A DNA stretch of 64,000 nt from Rhynchopus euleeides (taxonomy: Eukaryota; Euglenozoa; Diplonemea; Diplonemida; Diplonemidae), in the NCBI GenBank assembly GCA_963210315.1, contig OY723301.1:310001-374000 (forward strand). Reading direction: 5' to 3'. Below are positions 32,095 to 42,282 of this stretch, piece after piece. Below the pieces are notes generated by a model, which did not search any database, was not told the DNA's origin, and saw only the letters and a list, made by a program, of their open reading frames with translations. How positions within the stretch are numbered: position 1 is the stretch's first letter; each line of letters opens with the position of its first letter. A program made the position numbers and the translations under genes.

Positions 32095-33877
32095 GCCTAG
32101 GCTAGGGGGGGGGGGGGGGGGCACATCACAGCGGGCACCGGAGGCCGCGCGACACAGAGGACATCTGATGGTCTTGCCGATGTTGATCTTTCAGGGCGGT
32201 AGCATCTGGCAAGACGTTTTCCAGCATACGCATAAGTACGCACGAAGTACGCAATTTGGACTTTTGGTCGCAAATAACGTGATGCAGGAGATACGCACAA
32301 CATGTGCACAAACTACGCACGAACTCCGAAATTCGACAACTCTTCGTTCCGTTTCTGCTTTTGGGGGTTGTAAGGATCTGACCCGACAAAAGGACGTCTC
32401 GCACGCATATTTCCCCGTGCTGTCCGTTGGTCCACAACAAAGAATTTCAGGATCTGAATGAATTTCTGTTGGCGCCGAGAGAATCACAGGCGAACCTGAT
32501 CTCGGCGCCTTTGGCCGAAAAAGCAGCCACCCCCACCCCGAGGAAGCCTGGCAAGTAAGCGCTTCCCACAACTCTGTTGCCCCAACAAACAACCCACTCC
32601 CAGCTGTACTTCTCTACCTGAACCCCTGTGCTTGGCCCCTGGTAGCCCCGTTCAGCCGGGCTATAATAGGGGAGACCAAGGGCCTCTTGCGCGAGGGCAT
32701 CATGCTCCAGGTGTCACCTGAGCCCTCCAGACCCCAGCAGGAGACACGGGCATTCTCAGGTCTTTTGTCTGTCCATGCGTTGGGCTGGGCCGAACTGACC
32801 GAAATGAAAAAAAATCGTACGAACGAGCATGTCACATGCGTTGCGAGGAAACATTTCCTCTCAACGCTCTTCCATGTGCATTTCTGTGTTTGTTGAGACA
32901 GATGGCCACAATGCGAAGGGACACACGACAAAAGGTTGAATGGGTCTTTCGCTCTTCGGCAGGTTGCGGCGCCCTCTCTCACAACAACCCGGGCCTTCGC
33001 TCTTTGCCAAACTGCATCACTTGACAGCCGGGTTTCCGAGGCAGCTCCACCTTTTGTGAATACTCTGCATTTCTGAGCGAAACGCCCCCCATCAGAGACA
33101 CATACCGAAACCACACCAATCCAATCGGCACGCGAAGACACCTTTCAACCTATAGGAAGAGACGTGATTGTCAAAAGGAAGTACAGAGTCATGTCAGATA
33201 TACCGCCTCTCGCATGCCGCACTTCCCAAGTAAATATTCAGAGACACCTACCGACGAACACATAAAAAGTCAACAGCCAGATACGGAAAGCCGTAGCTTT
33301 CGAGAGGGATTGCCCCGTTTCGTCGCTCAGAACGAGGAAATAGGAAGAGAGAGGAAGAATTGCATAATATGATGGTGTGTTGGTAACGCCAGACATGCAA
33401 CGGAGGGGGGAACTATGTATATTCTGGTATGATGTGCCGCAAACCGGCAGCGGCAGTTTGCGCTGAGCCAAGGTGGCAAACAGCACCGCCACCTGTCATG
33501 TTCCTGCTTCTGTGCGCATCATACTGTGGCAGGCTGCGATGGCACGGGAACCCATGCATCACCACAACAGCAAAGGGTTGCCGGGACAGGTCGCAAAGAT
33601 TGCACAGAAGGATGGACACAGAACCCGTTGTGTTGGAGACTACGAAACTACAGTGTGCCCTGCTCCTGCTGGATAGTGAGGTGACAACACAATCACCCGA
33701 GGGGGACAACGGCACACCACGCACTGGGCGCCAGCTCTGGCGCGATTCCGAAGAAAGTGTGAACAGCACAACGCAGGGTCGTGCGGAAGGTTTTCGTTCC
33801 TTCTGCATTCTTTCCCCAAAGTTACAGATCAAGTTTGCCCGACAGATTTCCTAACCAAACCGGAAACAGAACCAGCA
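32095..33877. other. Gene-free region after the foldback element
   Basis: It begins with TAGCCTAGGCTA and a 16-G run. No ORF shows coding character. TACGCA-type words recur at 32225-32330. A stretch near 33310-33345 (TTTCGTCGCTCAGAACGAG) resembles 17200-17225, so low-copy dispersed repeats are present. Confidence 0.4.
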
Positions 33878-33899
33878 GAGACACTTTCATCCGAGGCCA

Positions 33900-34704
33900 T
33901 CACGGGTGACCAGATCGTGCCAGTTCCTCTGCGAATGCCTGGCCCTCATAGCGAGTCAGGTGTGGATAGGTCTTGTCCAGCTTGCACGTGCCGGGCTTGC
34001 CGTCGCAAGCATTATACGCCTGCTGGTTGAGGCTCCACTTCTTGAAGTACGCCTCCTCATCGCAGGGGAGGTGTGCAGGGTTCAGCGCTGGGCTGCGGCA
34101 GACGGCGTTGCCAAGCAGGTCCAGCTCCAGGTTGTGCACCTTCCCCCGGTAGTGCACACCGTCTCCCGTGTTGTCGGGCAGCAGACGTGACATGTGGTGT
34201 GTGTCAATCACATGCACCCCCATACACGATGCGGCAAGCTGGATCGCCTCACGGAAAGCCGCCACCTTGTCGGGGTGGTTGCAGGTGTAGCACATGTCGG
34301 TCTTTTTGGGGCACCTGTCACGGTGGATCCACCGCAGCCCGAACATGACGATTTTAGCAGACGGGCGCTTCCTCTGCTGCAGGTCGAGGATATGCGCCTT
34401 CAGGGCTTTGTAATACCGCACCGGTCCACAGTTGCCCCAACCCATATCCCAAGCGCCTGTGTTAGCCACGATGACGTCAGACTCCAGCAGTGCAGTCCTC
34501 GACCGTGTCACATTGAACGTGACACGCACACTCTTATCCCACGGGACAGACGTGACAATCGGCATGAAGAAGAAGCTGGTGTTCGTCGTCTGAGTCGTCT
34601 GAAACACCACAGCACGGACACCCTTCCCGGTGAGCTCGCTTGTAATATTTTCCTGCGACTTCCTCACGTGCAAGCGATGCATCAGATCAACCACAACACC
34701 CTCC
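33900..34704 (-). CDS. PC-esterase / TBL-like protein, copy 2 (5' part lost in gap)
   Basis: 268 codons up to the N run, ending at the TGA at 33900. Corresponds to residues from just after the GDS motif to the C-terminus of the 19544-20806 gene. It keeps the Asn of NTGAWDMG and the DGVHY Asp/His pair, and all Cys of the C-terminal half. Differences are spread and mostly conservative, and the frame is intact, so it looks like a working gene. The nucleophile region and membrane anchor fall in the assembly gap and cannot be judged. Confidence 0.75.
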
Positions 34705-34904
34705 NNNNNNNNNNNNNNNNNNNNNNNNNNNNNNNNNNNNNNNNNNNNNNNNNNNNNNNNNNNNNNNNNNNNNNNNNNNNNNNNNNNNNNNNNNNNNNNN
34801 NNNNNNNNNNNNNNNNNNNNNNNNNNNNNNNNNNNNNNNNNNNNNNNNNNNNNNNNNNNNNNNNNNNNNNNNNNNNNNNNNNNNNNNNNNNNNNNNNNNN
34901 NNNN
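34705..34904. other. Assembly gap, 200 N
   Basis: A run of exactly 200 N, probably a placeholder, so the true length is unknown. It hides the 5' half of the esterase copy, its upstream region, and the 3' part of the Cys-rich frame to its right. Confidence 0.98.
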
Positions 34905-34960
34905 CCGCTGCCTTTGCACCGGGAGCACTTCTTCTTCCAGTACTTTGTCTTACCGCACAT
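34905..34960 (-). CDS. Cys-rich frame, second MCGK unit, cut by gap
   Basis: From an ATG at 34960 the minus strand reads MCGKTKYWKKKCSRCKGS into the gap. It lies in the same frame as, and 17 codons beyond, the TAG that ends 35012-35176. The 17 codons between spell an acidic-serine linker (ADSSEDTSEGSSDSQPC). So it is either a second small gene or the continuation of the first past its TAG. Basic and Cys-rich, probably metal-binding. Confidence 0.4.
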
Positions 34961-35011
34961 GCAGGGCTGCGAATCCGAGCTGCCTTCCGAGGTGTCTTCC
35001 GAGCTGTCTGC

Positions 35012-35176
35012 CTAGTAATTCTGCTTGTCCGCATTGCAGCTCCCAACACCACATTCACAGCAGTGGCAATGGATCCACGTCCCAGGTACCACTTTCTGCA
35101 CACAGCGTGCGGTGCTCGATCCCGGCGGCGTATACCTCGTGCAGTCGCCACAGCCATGATGTTTCTTGCCGCACAT
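35012..35176 (-). CDS. Small Cys-rich, metallothionein-like protein
   Basis: 54 aa from the ATG at 35176 to the TAG at 35012. Nine Cys (2, 9, 12, 25, 37, 39, 40, 42, 47) and three His, with a dense HCHCCECG core, suggest a metal-binding peptide. MCGKK opens it and the neighbouring frame at 34960 also opens MCGK. From about 90 nt upstream its leader is homologous to that of alpha-tubulin at 22825-22900, so it appears to use the duplicated tubulin upstream region. A TATAAAA word lies 50 nt before the ATG. It has no counterpart in copy 1 of the block. Family unknown. Confidence 0.5.
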   Translation of the reverse strand: MCGKKHHGCGDCTRYTPPGSSTARCVQKVVPGTWIHCHCCECGVGSCNADKQNY

Positions 35177-36842
35177 TGTCAGAGAGGAGGGGAAGCGATT
35201 AACCTGTCTGTGTGGGTGGTGTGTGTATAAAATGTACACTGGGGGCACCTCACTTCTTCGCCACATCCGGCAGATGTGCAAGTGCAATGCAAAGCGGCGT
35301 ACCACGCAAATACAGGTGGGGGTCATGGGGGCGCGTGCGTACCGGTATGGTATGGTGACCCAATGCAGAGACAGCCTGCACGTGTGTGTCTGGCTCCGCA
35401 CCCGATTGCTCGGGTGTGCTGATCTCCCGCTGCCTCTGCCCGCTGCACCACCTGCCCCTGTGAGGGGGCGGGCGGGAGTTTGGGCGCGTGGGAGGAAGGG
35501 AGAAGGATGAAACAGAAGAAGAGAGCAAGGCAACGCAAAGCGAAGCAAATCAGAGCAGAAGACGCGGGGCGCACCACACGAGACAGAGCGACACAGCACT
35601 CAGGGGCCCAGATCAGCGGGCCTCAGTGCATGTGGTGCCCAGCCCTGTGGCATGCGCCCACCCCGTTGGCAAATATTCAGTTTCTGGTTGTGTTGCGGGC
35701 GCTGTTTCGTGGAACTGCAACACCCGTGCCTCGGAACATCAGCCGCAGCCGAAAGCGGCCAACCCTCTCTGCCTTCAGTGGCTGTGATCCGGGCGGGTGG
35801 TCTGCAGTGCGGCAGCGCCTGCCTTGTGTGGGGCTGAAGGGTGGATGTGGAAGGGAAGACAAGATGTGCAGGCAGGATGTGCACATCAGTACCTGCGCAT
35901 GACCCAGCTGCCGTGAGGGCTGTGTGGCATGGCCGCAGCGGCGACGGGGGCCTGTGGCACCCCGCCAGGGCCCGAAAGGTAAAGCAAAAGAAGATGTCTG
36001 TGCCCGGGGAACAAACGAAGCACCCGGGTCGGGCCTGTCGGTGTGAGTGCGTGGTCTGCATCTACGTGTGGGTGTACACACGCGGCACCTGGCCGTCTGT
36101 TGTTGGCGGGAACTGCTGGTGTCGTTCCACCATCGGGCAGTGACGAGCCCTCCTTCATTTCAGTGAAGTGAGACAAGGGGGCCGCGCACCACACACGCGC
36201 ATTGGAATGGGATCGCACCGGCATTGGCATCGACATGATTGATTCTCATTGTTCACGGATCAGATGACAGCCGAAGAAGGCAGGCATCGGATGGAGAGGG
36301 AGAAGAGAAGAGTATCTCCGAAGACAAATTGGAAGTGGAATAGGCAAAAGAAGACGAATAACACGGCAAGTACGGCAAAACAACAAGAACCGGCAAAGAC
36401 AAATTGCCGAAGGAAAAGAAAACGGGGGAATGGTGCCGGTGCGGCTGCAGGGAAGCTCCGCTGCTGCCCAAGTAAGTGAATACAACAAGCCTGCTCCCTG
36501 CCCCGCTCCCGCCGCCGCATGCACAAGGCAGCTGCACGCGGAGAGCGCAGGAAGAGACACAGAACCGCAGCAGCACCACACCCCAACATGTGGAGCGATG
36601 GAATGTGGAGGGTAAAACATGGCGTTGAGGAAGCGTGTCTGGGGGTTGAAGAGGAAGCCCGCAGAATCGAAAAAAGGTCCCAAAAGCCAAAACCACCCCA
36701 CACTGGGGAAGACTTGGAAGGTGGTGGTGGAGGCAAAGGCAAAAGCAAAAGCAAAATCGAGGGGTGAACGTGGACGTGGTCTTGCACGTGCACGTGGAAT
36801 CAGAACTGTTCCGCGTCACTCAAAGTCGTCTCGCCACGCAGC
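35177..36842. other. Spacer of the duplicated block, copy 2
   Basis: From about 35270 it is homologous to 22825-24438. The first 90 bp before the Cys-rich start is unique. It lacks one G/A-rich tandem unit near 36720 that copy 1 has at 24265-24350. No gene. Confidence 0.5.
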
Positions 36843-39039
36843 CTACCTGCGGCGGTCGCCCTTCGGGAACCCGGCCTCCTGGATCACCTTCCACGCAGCA
36901 ACGAAGTGCCGCTCGAACTGGGCCCGGTTCTTCTTGAACTGCCGCACAATGGCGTGCAGCCGCTTGTCCTGCCGCATCACCATGTCGATCGGCAGCATCA
37001 CAGCCTGCATCCCAGGCCCCCCGCGGTACTGCAGGTCTGTCGGATCGCGCATCGCACCCGCCTCGTCCCACCTCCCCACGTCCAGGTTGTGGAAGTACTC
37101 GTTCCCGAAGACGAGGTTGTGCTCTGTCCACTGCCCCTGGTTCCCGCTCACCTCCAGGTGCATCGCCCCCATGTTGTGACCGCCCCCCAGCAGGCTCACC
37201 ATCTTGTGCAGCGCAAACTTGTCCGTATCGAGCGAGATCCCGAGCTCCCCGAACTTGCGGAAGAAGTACTGCAGCGTCTCCCTGTGCGGGAACACGTCGT
37301 TGTTGAAGTGCTTCTGCGGCAGACGCGCGTTGTCCCCCACACACAGCCTGTCCGTCTCAGCAGGGGCGACGAAGTCACGCCGCCCGCCGCGGAAGAACAG
37401 CGGCGGGCTCCCCATGTACTCCAGCGCCGTGTTGCCCGCCAGCACGTACAGGTCTGCGCGCGACACGGTCGGGTGTGCCGCCTTGACAGCCGCAAGCGCA
37501 CGCGTCGCCACATCCAGCCCGCGGTTGTCCGGGAGCCCCGCCTCGGGGTGCGTCCGCACGCACCCGCCGATGCTGCCGCCGATCGGGAGCAGCGCAGGGT
37601 TGAACGTCGACAGCGTGTGGAACGCCAGCCGCACCAGCAGCGGCCTGAAGGTGGGCGGCTGCGACTCAATCACCGCCACGATGGCGTGCACCACAGGCAT
37701 CAGGCCCGCACGCTGCTTCCGCAAGATGCCCTGCCCGGGAGGGGTGAGCGCATTGCCGGACCCGGACGCCGGGGCAGGGGTGCGCCTCCCAGGCGGTGTG
37801 GGCCGAGACGGCCTCGGTGTCGGCCTCGGTGCCGGGGCGGGCACGCTGCCCCAAATGGGGGGCAACCCCGGAGTCGAGGGGGCTGGGGTGCGCCTGGGCG
37901 CGCGTGTGCGGTCCCTGGGGGAAGGCGTGGACGGTGCCCCCCATGTCCCCGTCGGTGGTGACGGTGCAGGTGTGCGCCTCGGTGCCCGTGTGCGGCAGCC
38001 CCAAGTCGAAGTCGGAGGAGCAGGTGTGCGCTTCCCCCACGTCTTCTTCGGTGTCGGTGCCCGAGGTGCAGGTGTGCGGCGGCTGCCCCACCAAGTCGAT
38101 GTCGGAGGAGAAGGGGTCCGCTTGGGCGTGCGGTTCCGCTTCCCCCACGTCTTCTTCGGCGCCGGTGCCGGTGTACGCTTGGGCGTGCGCTTCCCCCAAG
38201 TCCGCTTCGGTGACGGAGCACGCTTCCCCCACGTCCTCTTCGGTGTCGGTGCCCGCGGTGCAGGTGTGCGGCGGCTGCCCCACCAAGTCGAAGTGGGAGG
38301 AGAAGGGGTACGCTTGGGCGTGCGGTTCCGCTTCCCCCACGTCTTTTTCGGCGTCGGTGCCGGTGTACGCTTGGGTGTGCGCTTCCCCCAAGTGCGCTTC
38401 GGCGTCGGTGCCGGTGGTGTCGGTGTGCGTTTCGGTGACGGAGCACGCTTCCCCCACGTCCTCTTCGGTGTCGGTGCACGCTTCGGTGCAGGTGTGCGGC
38501 GGCTGCCCCACCAAGTCGAAGTCGGAGGAGAAGGGGTCCGCTTGGGCGTGCGGTTCCGCTTCCCCCACGTCTTCTTCGGTGTCGGTGCTGGTGTACGCTT
38601 GGGTGTGCGCTTCCCCCAAGTCCGCTTCGGCGTCGGTGCCGGTGGTGTCGGTGTGCGCTTCCGCTTCCCCCAAGTCCTCTTCGGCGTTGGTGCGGGTGCA
38701 CGCTTCGGCGCCGGTGTGCGGCGGCTGCCCCAAGTGCCCCAAGTCGAAGTCGGAGGAGAAGGGGTACGCTTGGGTGTGCGCTTCCGCTTCCCCCACGTCC
38801 TCTTCGGCGTCGGTGCCGGTGCCGGTGCCGGCTCCGGTGTGCGTGGGCTGCCCCAACCGCCCCAAGTCGACGTGGGGGGGGGTGGGGGTGCTTCGCACCT
38901 TCGGTGTCCGGGAGCCCCACCAACTCCACGGCGCCGCTGTGCGCTTCGGCGCCGGTGTCGTCGAGCCCCACCCCCACGCCTGTGCCAGGGTGGCACACAG
39001 CACAACCTGCACCAGCAGCAGCAGCACCCGCGCCTGCAT
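36843..39039 (-). CDS. Secreted heme peroxidase, copy 2, with a homopolymer frame difference
   Basis: Paralog of 24439-26493. Signal peptide MQARVLLLLVQVVLCATLAQ starts at 39039. The peroxidase domain is almost identical, with the distal Arg/Phe/His, proximal His, Trp and Asp all kept. The repeat region has been reshuffled (units gained and lost). A plus-strand G-run at 38874-38882 has nine G where copy 1 has eight at 26329-26336. As given, the signal peptide and the enzyme are therefore in different frames. This may be a homopolymer assembly error or a real lesion of this copy. Confidence 0.75.
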
Positions 39040-39205
39040 CGTCACAGCAGCTGAAAGACGGGCACCCAAGGCCCAGAGTAGATATCGGTGGGGATGTGTC
39101 CCTGTGGTGCGCGTGTGGGGTGGCGGCACAGACAGAGGACAACCAAAAGCAGGGCAGATGTGAAGCGCAACGCAACGCAACGCAGCACACACACAACACC
39201 GGTCC

Positions 39206-39988
39206 TTCTGAGGAAGCAAACGGAATCCCCCGGGGAGCCCCCCTCTCCCACCACAGGTAAACCACGGGGTAAACCACCTCCAGGCACATGGCGCTGAGCC
39301 CCTGCGTGCAACCAAGCACGAAGCTGGCACAAGACACCAGACACCCTCCCGCCCTGCCCACACCCCATTTCTTGCACAGATTTATATTGCAGGCAACACA
39401 GGCCGCCCCGCAACCGAGCTGCAGCACCCCTCGGCCCTCCTCCGCCTCCATGCCGTGCCGGAAAGAAGGCCTGCTCCACACTCGCGGGCGACCTGCTTGC
39501 CTGCTGCCTGCGCATCTGGGTGCACTGTATGCGGGTGACAACACGCAACCCACCCACCCCCACCCCCCACGCCCTCCTCCCCTTGGGGGGGTAAATGGTA
39601 TTTCGGTACATCGCCTCCAGACGGAGGCTACACGTCACGCTCTCCACAGCGCAACAAACTACACTACATTCGGTACAACAGCCCCGACGCGTCGTGGGGG
39701 GAAAGCAAACGGAGGGCCACCAGGGGCCAGACCCCCCCCCCTCCCCCTCCCCTCCCACCCCACTATATATTCCGGCAACAGGTGGACTCCTGAGGTGGGA
39801 CACCTGTGTCGAGATCTGGAGCCCCTCTCCCCCCCCCCACATCTGATACATGCGTTGGGCACATCCACATCACCTCCCATAGGCCAACCTCCCTACCCCC
39901 CACCCCCACCCCCACCCCCCCTACACGCCCTTTCCTTCTCACTTCTCCGCCCCTCCCCTCTCCCCTTCCCCTGTTACCTGATCCCAGA
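39206..39988. other. Intergenic between peroxidase copy 2 and the coiled-coil gene
   Basis: No gene supported. C-rich runs at about 39720-39760 and 39830-39925 would be G-rich on the coding strand downstream of the neighbouring gene. Confidence 0.4.
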
Positions 39989-41734
39989 TCAGCTCAACTC
40001 GCGGTATTCCCTCGGGGTCAAGAGGCGGTTATCCCTCTGCCCGGACCGGGAGTAGTGGCGTGTGTAGGCGGAGGGGGAGGGGTACGGGGCCGAGGTGTCG
40101 AGGGCCGGGGGTGTGGAGTCGCCTAAGACAATGCTGTCCATGGCGGGCACAGCGTACCTCGGGGATGCCTCGGGGGCCTGGGGGTAGTGTGGGGATGCGC
40201 TATAGCCCTGCCCTGCAGCCACAGCCTCCTGGTGGGACGGCTGCCGCTGCGGCGACGGCTGCCATGCGGGGAGCCGCCCGTGCTGCTGACGGGCCTCGGG
40301 GCTCGCCGACACCTCCTCCGCCTCCGCCTCCCGCTGCGCCCTGCGCTGCGACCTCCGCGCCGACTTGTCATCCGCCATGGTGGCCAGCGCCCTCCGCGCC
40401 TGATACAGCTTCACGTCGTGGTGGAAACCCTTCCGCGTCGACGCCAGGATGGCATCCTGCGCCTCCGCCAGCTGCCTCCGCAGCTCCGCAATCTCCCCAT
40501 CCTTCTCAAACGCCACGCCGCGCTGCTTGCTCAGCGTGGCATACGCCGCTTTGATCAGGTCGTGCGTCTGCTTCGGCACCCCCCCAGGGCTGCCCCTCGG
40601 GGAGCCGCCCCCAGCCCCGCCGCGCGACATCTGCCCCTGCTGCTGCAGCTGGCTGATGTGCCTGGCGCGCGCCTCAATCGCCTCCGCATTGGCGTCCCTC
40701 GCGCTGCGCATCGCGGCAACCTCGCCCTGCATGCGCTCCCCCTCCGGCGAGAGGGGTGCGTTGTGGGCCTCCTCCGAGGCGCGGTGCACCTCGGCCTGCA
40801 GCTCATGCAGGCGTGCCTCGCGCTGCGCCAGCTCGGCGCGCAGCCCCGCAACCAGCTGCGCCTCGGGGTCAACCTCCACAGGCGCAGCGCCGGTGCTGCT
40901 GGGTGCGGCGGAGTAGTGGGGTGCCGTGCCACCCATGCTCCGCTGCTGATGTGACGCAGGGGCGGAGGGCGCTGCCGCCGACCTGTGCGTCTCCGATGGC
41001 GTCGGGGGTGCGGCGCGCGGCGCCTGCACGGAGGGGGGAGCCCTGTGGCTGCTCTGCTGCTGCTGCGCGGTGGCCGCCCCCTCCGACTGCGGCGCGTCGG
41101 AGTGCCGGCTGCTCTTCCGCGACCCAAACCCCAGCAGGCTCCGCACCACGCTGCCCGCCTCCGACACCAGATCCCGCCCCTCCTCCTCCGGCTCCTGCGC
41201 CTGCACCGACGGCGCACGCTGCGACCCCCCTGTGCGCACCGAAGGCGCCACAGACCCCTTGGCAGACCCCTGCTGCGACCCTGCGTTGCTGGGTGGCGCT
41301 GCGGGGGCAGCGGGTGTGGCTGAGGCGGAGGGCTTGGCGGCAGACCGGACGCTGCTCTGCCGCGATGCGGGGGGCAGGCTGCGCTGTGCGGGGGTGCTGT
41401 GCACCGAGGGGGCCTTGGCGCTGGCGGGGACGCTGCCCGCCGGGGAGGGCGGGACGTACCCCATGGAGGTGGGCTGCTGCGCAGCGCTGCTCTGCTGCGG
41501 CGCTGCCGCCTCGCTCGGGGCGCGGCTCGCAGGCTGCGAGCCCTTCGGCAGCACCTCCGGCACCCCCTCCACAGGCCACGGCCCGTACTGCTTCTTCAGC
41601 TTGTCCATCAGCGCATCCTCGCGCCCCTTATAGCTCGTCAGCACCACGGTGACGAAAGGGAGCCGGTCCGGGCAGTAGTGGGAATAGAAGGCCTCAAACC
41701 TGTCCACCACAGCGGGGTCTAGCATGGTGCTCAT
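39989..41734 (-). CDS. Coiled-coil protein with small FY...Y.G..KYG N-terminal domain
   Basis: 581 aa from the ATG at 41734. Upstream the frame stays open but is UTR-like. Residues 10-50 (RFEAFYSHYCPDRLPFVTVV, then a YKGRE and KKQYGPWP) match a short helical module I know from many kinetoplastid and other protist cytoskeletal or flagellar proteins. About 60-330 is Ser/Pro/Ala/Gln-rich and disordered. About 340-420 and 460-520 have heptad patterns (LRAELAQREARLHELQAEVH; GEIAELRRQLAEAQDAILAS) indicating coiled coils. No signal or membrane segment. Probably a cytoskeleton- or flagellum-associated protein, by analogy only. Confidence 0.75.
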   Translation of the reverse strand: MSTMLDPAVVDRFEAFYSHYCPDRLPFVTVVLTSYKGREDALMDKLKKQYGPWPVEGVPEVLPKGSQPASRAPSEAAAPQQSSAAQQPTSMGYVPPSPAGSVPASAKAPSVHSTPAQRSLPPASRQSSVRSAAKPSASATPAAPAAPPSNAGSQQGSAKGSVAPSVRTGGSQRAPSVQAQEPEEEGRDLVSEAGSVVRSLLGFGSRKSSRHSDAPQSEGAATAQQQQSSHRAPPSVQAPRAAPPTPSETHRSAAAPSAPASHQQRSMGGTAPHYSAAPSSTGAAPVEVDPEAQLVAGLRAELAQREARLHELQAEVHRASEEAHNAPLSPEGERMQGEVAAMRSARDANAEAIEARARHISQLQQQGQMSRGGAGGGSPRGSPGGVPKQTHDLIKAAYATLSKQRGVAFEKDGEIAELRRQLAEAQDAILASTRKGFHHDVKLYQARRALATMADDKSARRSQRRAQREAEAEEVSASPEARQQHGRLPAWQPSPQRQPSHQEAVAAGQGYSASPHYPQAPEASPRYAVPAMDSIVLGDSTPPALDTSAPYPSPSAYTRHYSRSGQRDNRLLTPREYRELS

Positions 41735-42282
41735 TGGAGTGCCAGGGTGGCGGTCGGGGGTGGGGGTGGGGTTTGTGTGTGTGGTGGGCGGGGGGAAGGC
41801 GGGATGTGTGTGTGTTGTGGCCTTGTGCCGCCGCCTGAGGGGGGGGGTGTGGGGTGTAAAAAGGGGCCGGTGTAGTAATGTGTTTGTGTGTGGGGGGGGG
41901 GGGGGGGGGTGGGGGTGTCTGGCAAAAAAATATTCGGGGGGTTGACAGCATGGATCGGGAGAGATGGGGAGGGGGAGGGGGGTGAGGGGCGTCGTCTGCC
42001 GGGGTGGTGTTATTCCAAGCAATCCTCGTGTTTCGCATGTTGGAGGAAGTCCATGCCAGAGTTTGATCTGCCCTGCTGTTGCTGTTGGTGCATTGCGCAC
42101 AGCACGGGAACCGAACTCGCCCCCCGCGGTGTTCGCACGGCACACACCCTCCACCCTCACACGCCAATGACAATCGGCACAGAAATGGTGCCATCGCCAT
42201 GTCCACAGGCATGTGCATAAGAGTATCGTAGGGGCGCAGGATACAACTCACATGAAGAACAGGCTTGGGGGGGGGGGGGTTA
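41735..42282. other. Upstream region of the coiled-coil gene
   Basis: On the coding strand it has long C/A-rich pyrimidine stretches (41745-41800, 41836-41910) in the 180 nt before the ATG. A 13-G run ends at the TA flank of the next element. Confidence 0.4.

Larger units (their letters stand above)
33878..39205. repeat. Segmental duplication, copy 2
   Basis: Second copy of the block at 19525-26645, same orientation, 7.2 kb away across the ankyrin gene and mobile elements. It carries the esterase 3' part, a 200-N gap, a small Cys-rich gene in place of tubulin, the conserved spacer and the second peroxidase. Confidence 0.85.

Noticed and set aside
32614-33141. 175-aa minus-strand ORF
   Set aside because: No domain, no coding-like composition, no pyrimidine-AG leader. 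Probably chance.
36843-39005. 720-aa frame starting MCCVPPWHRRGG for peroxidase copy 2
   Set aside because: The start is the out-of-frame reading of the signal-peptide region. The true start is at 39039 in the other frame, separated by the G-run difference.
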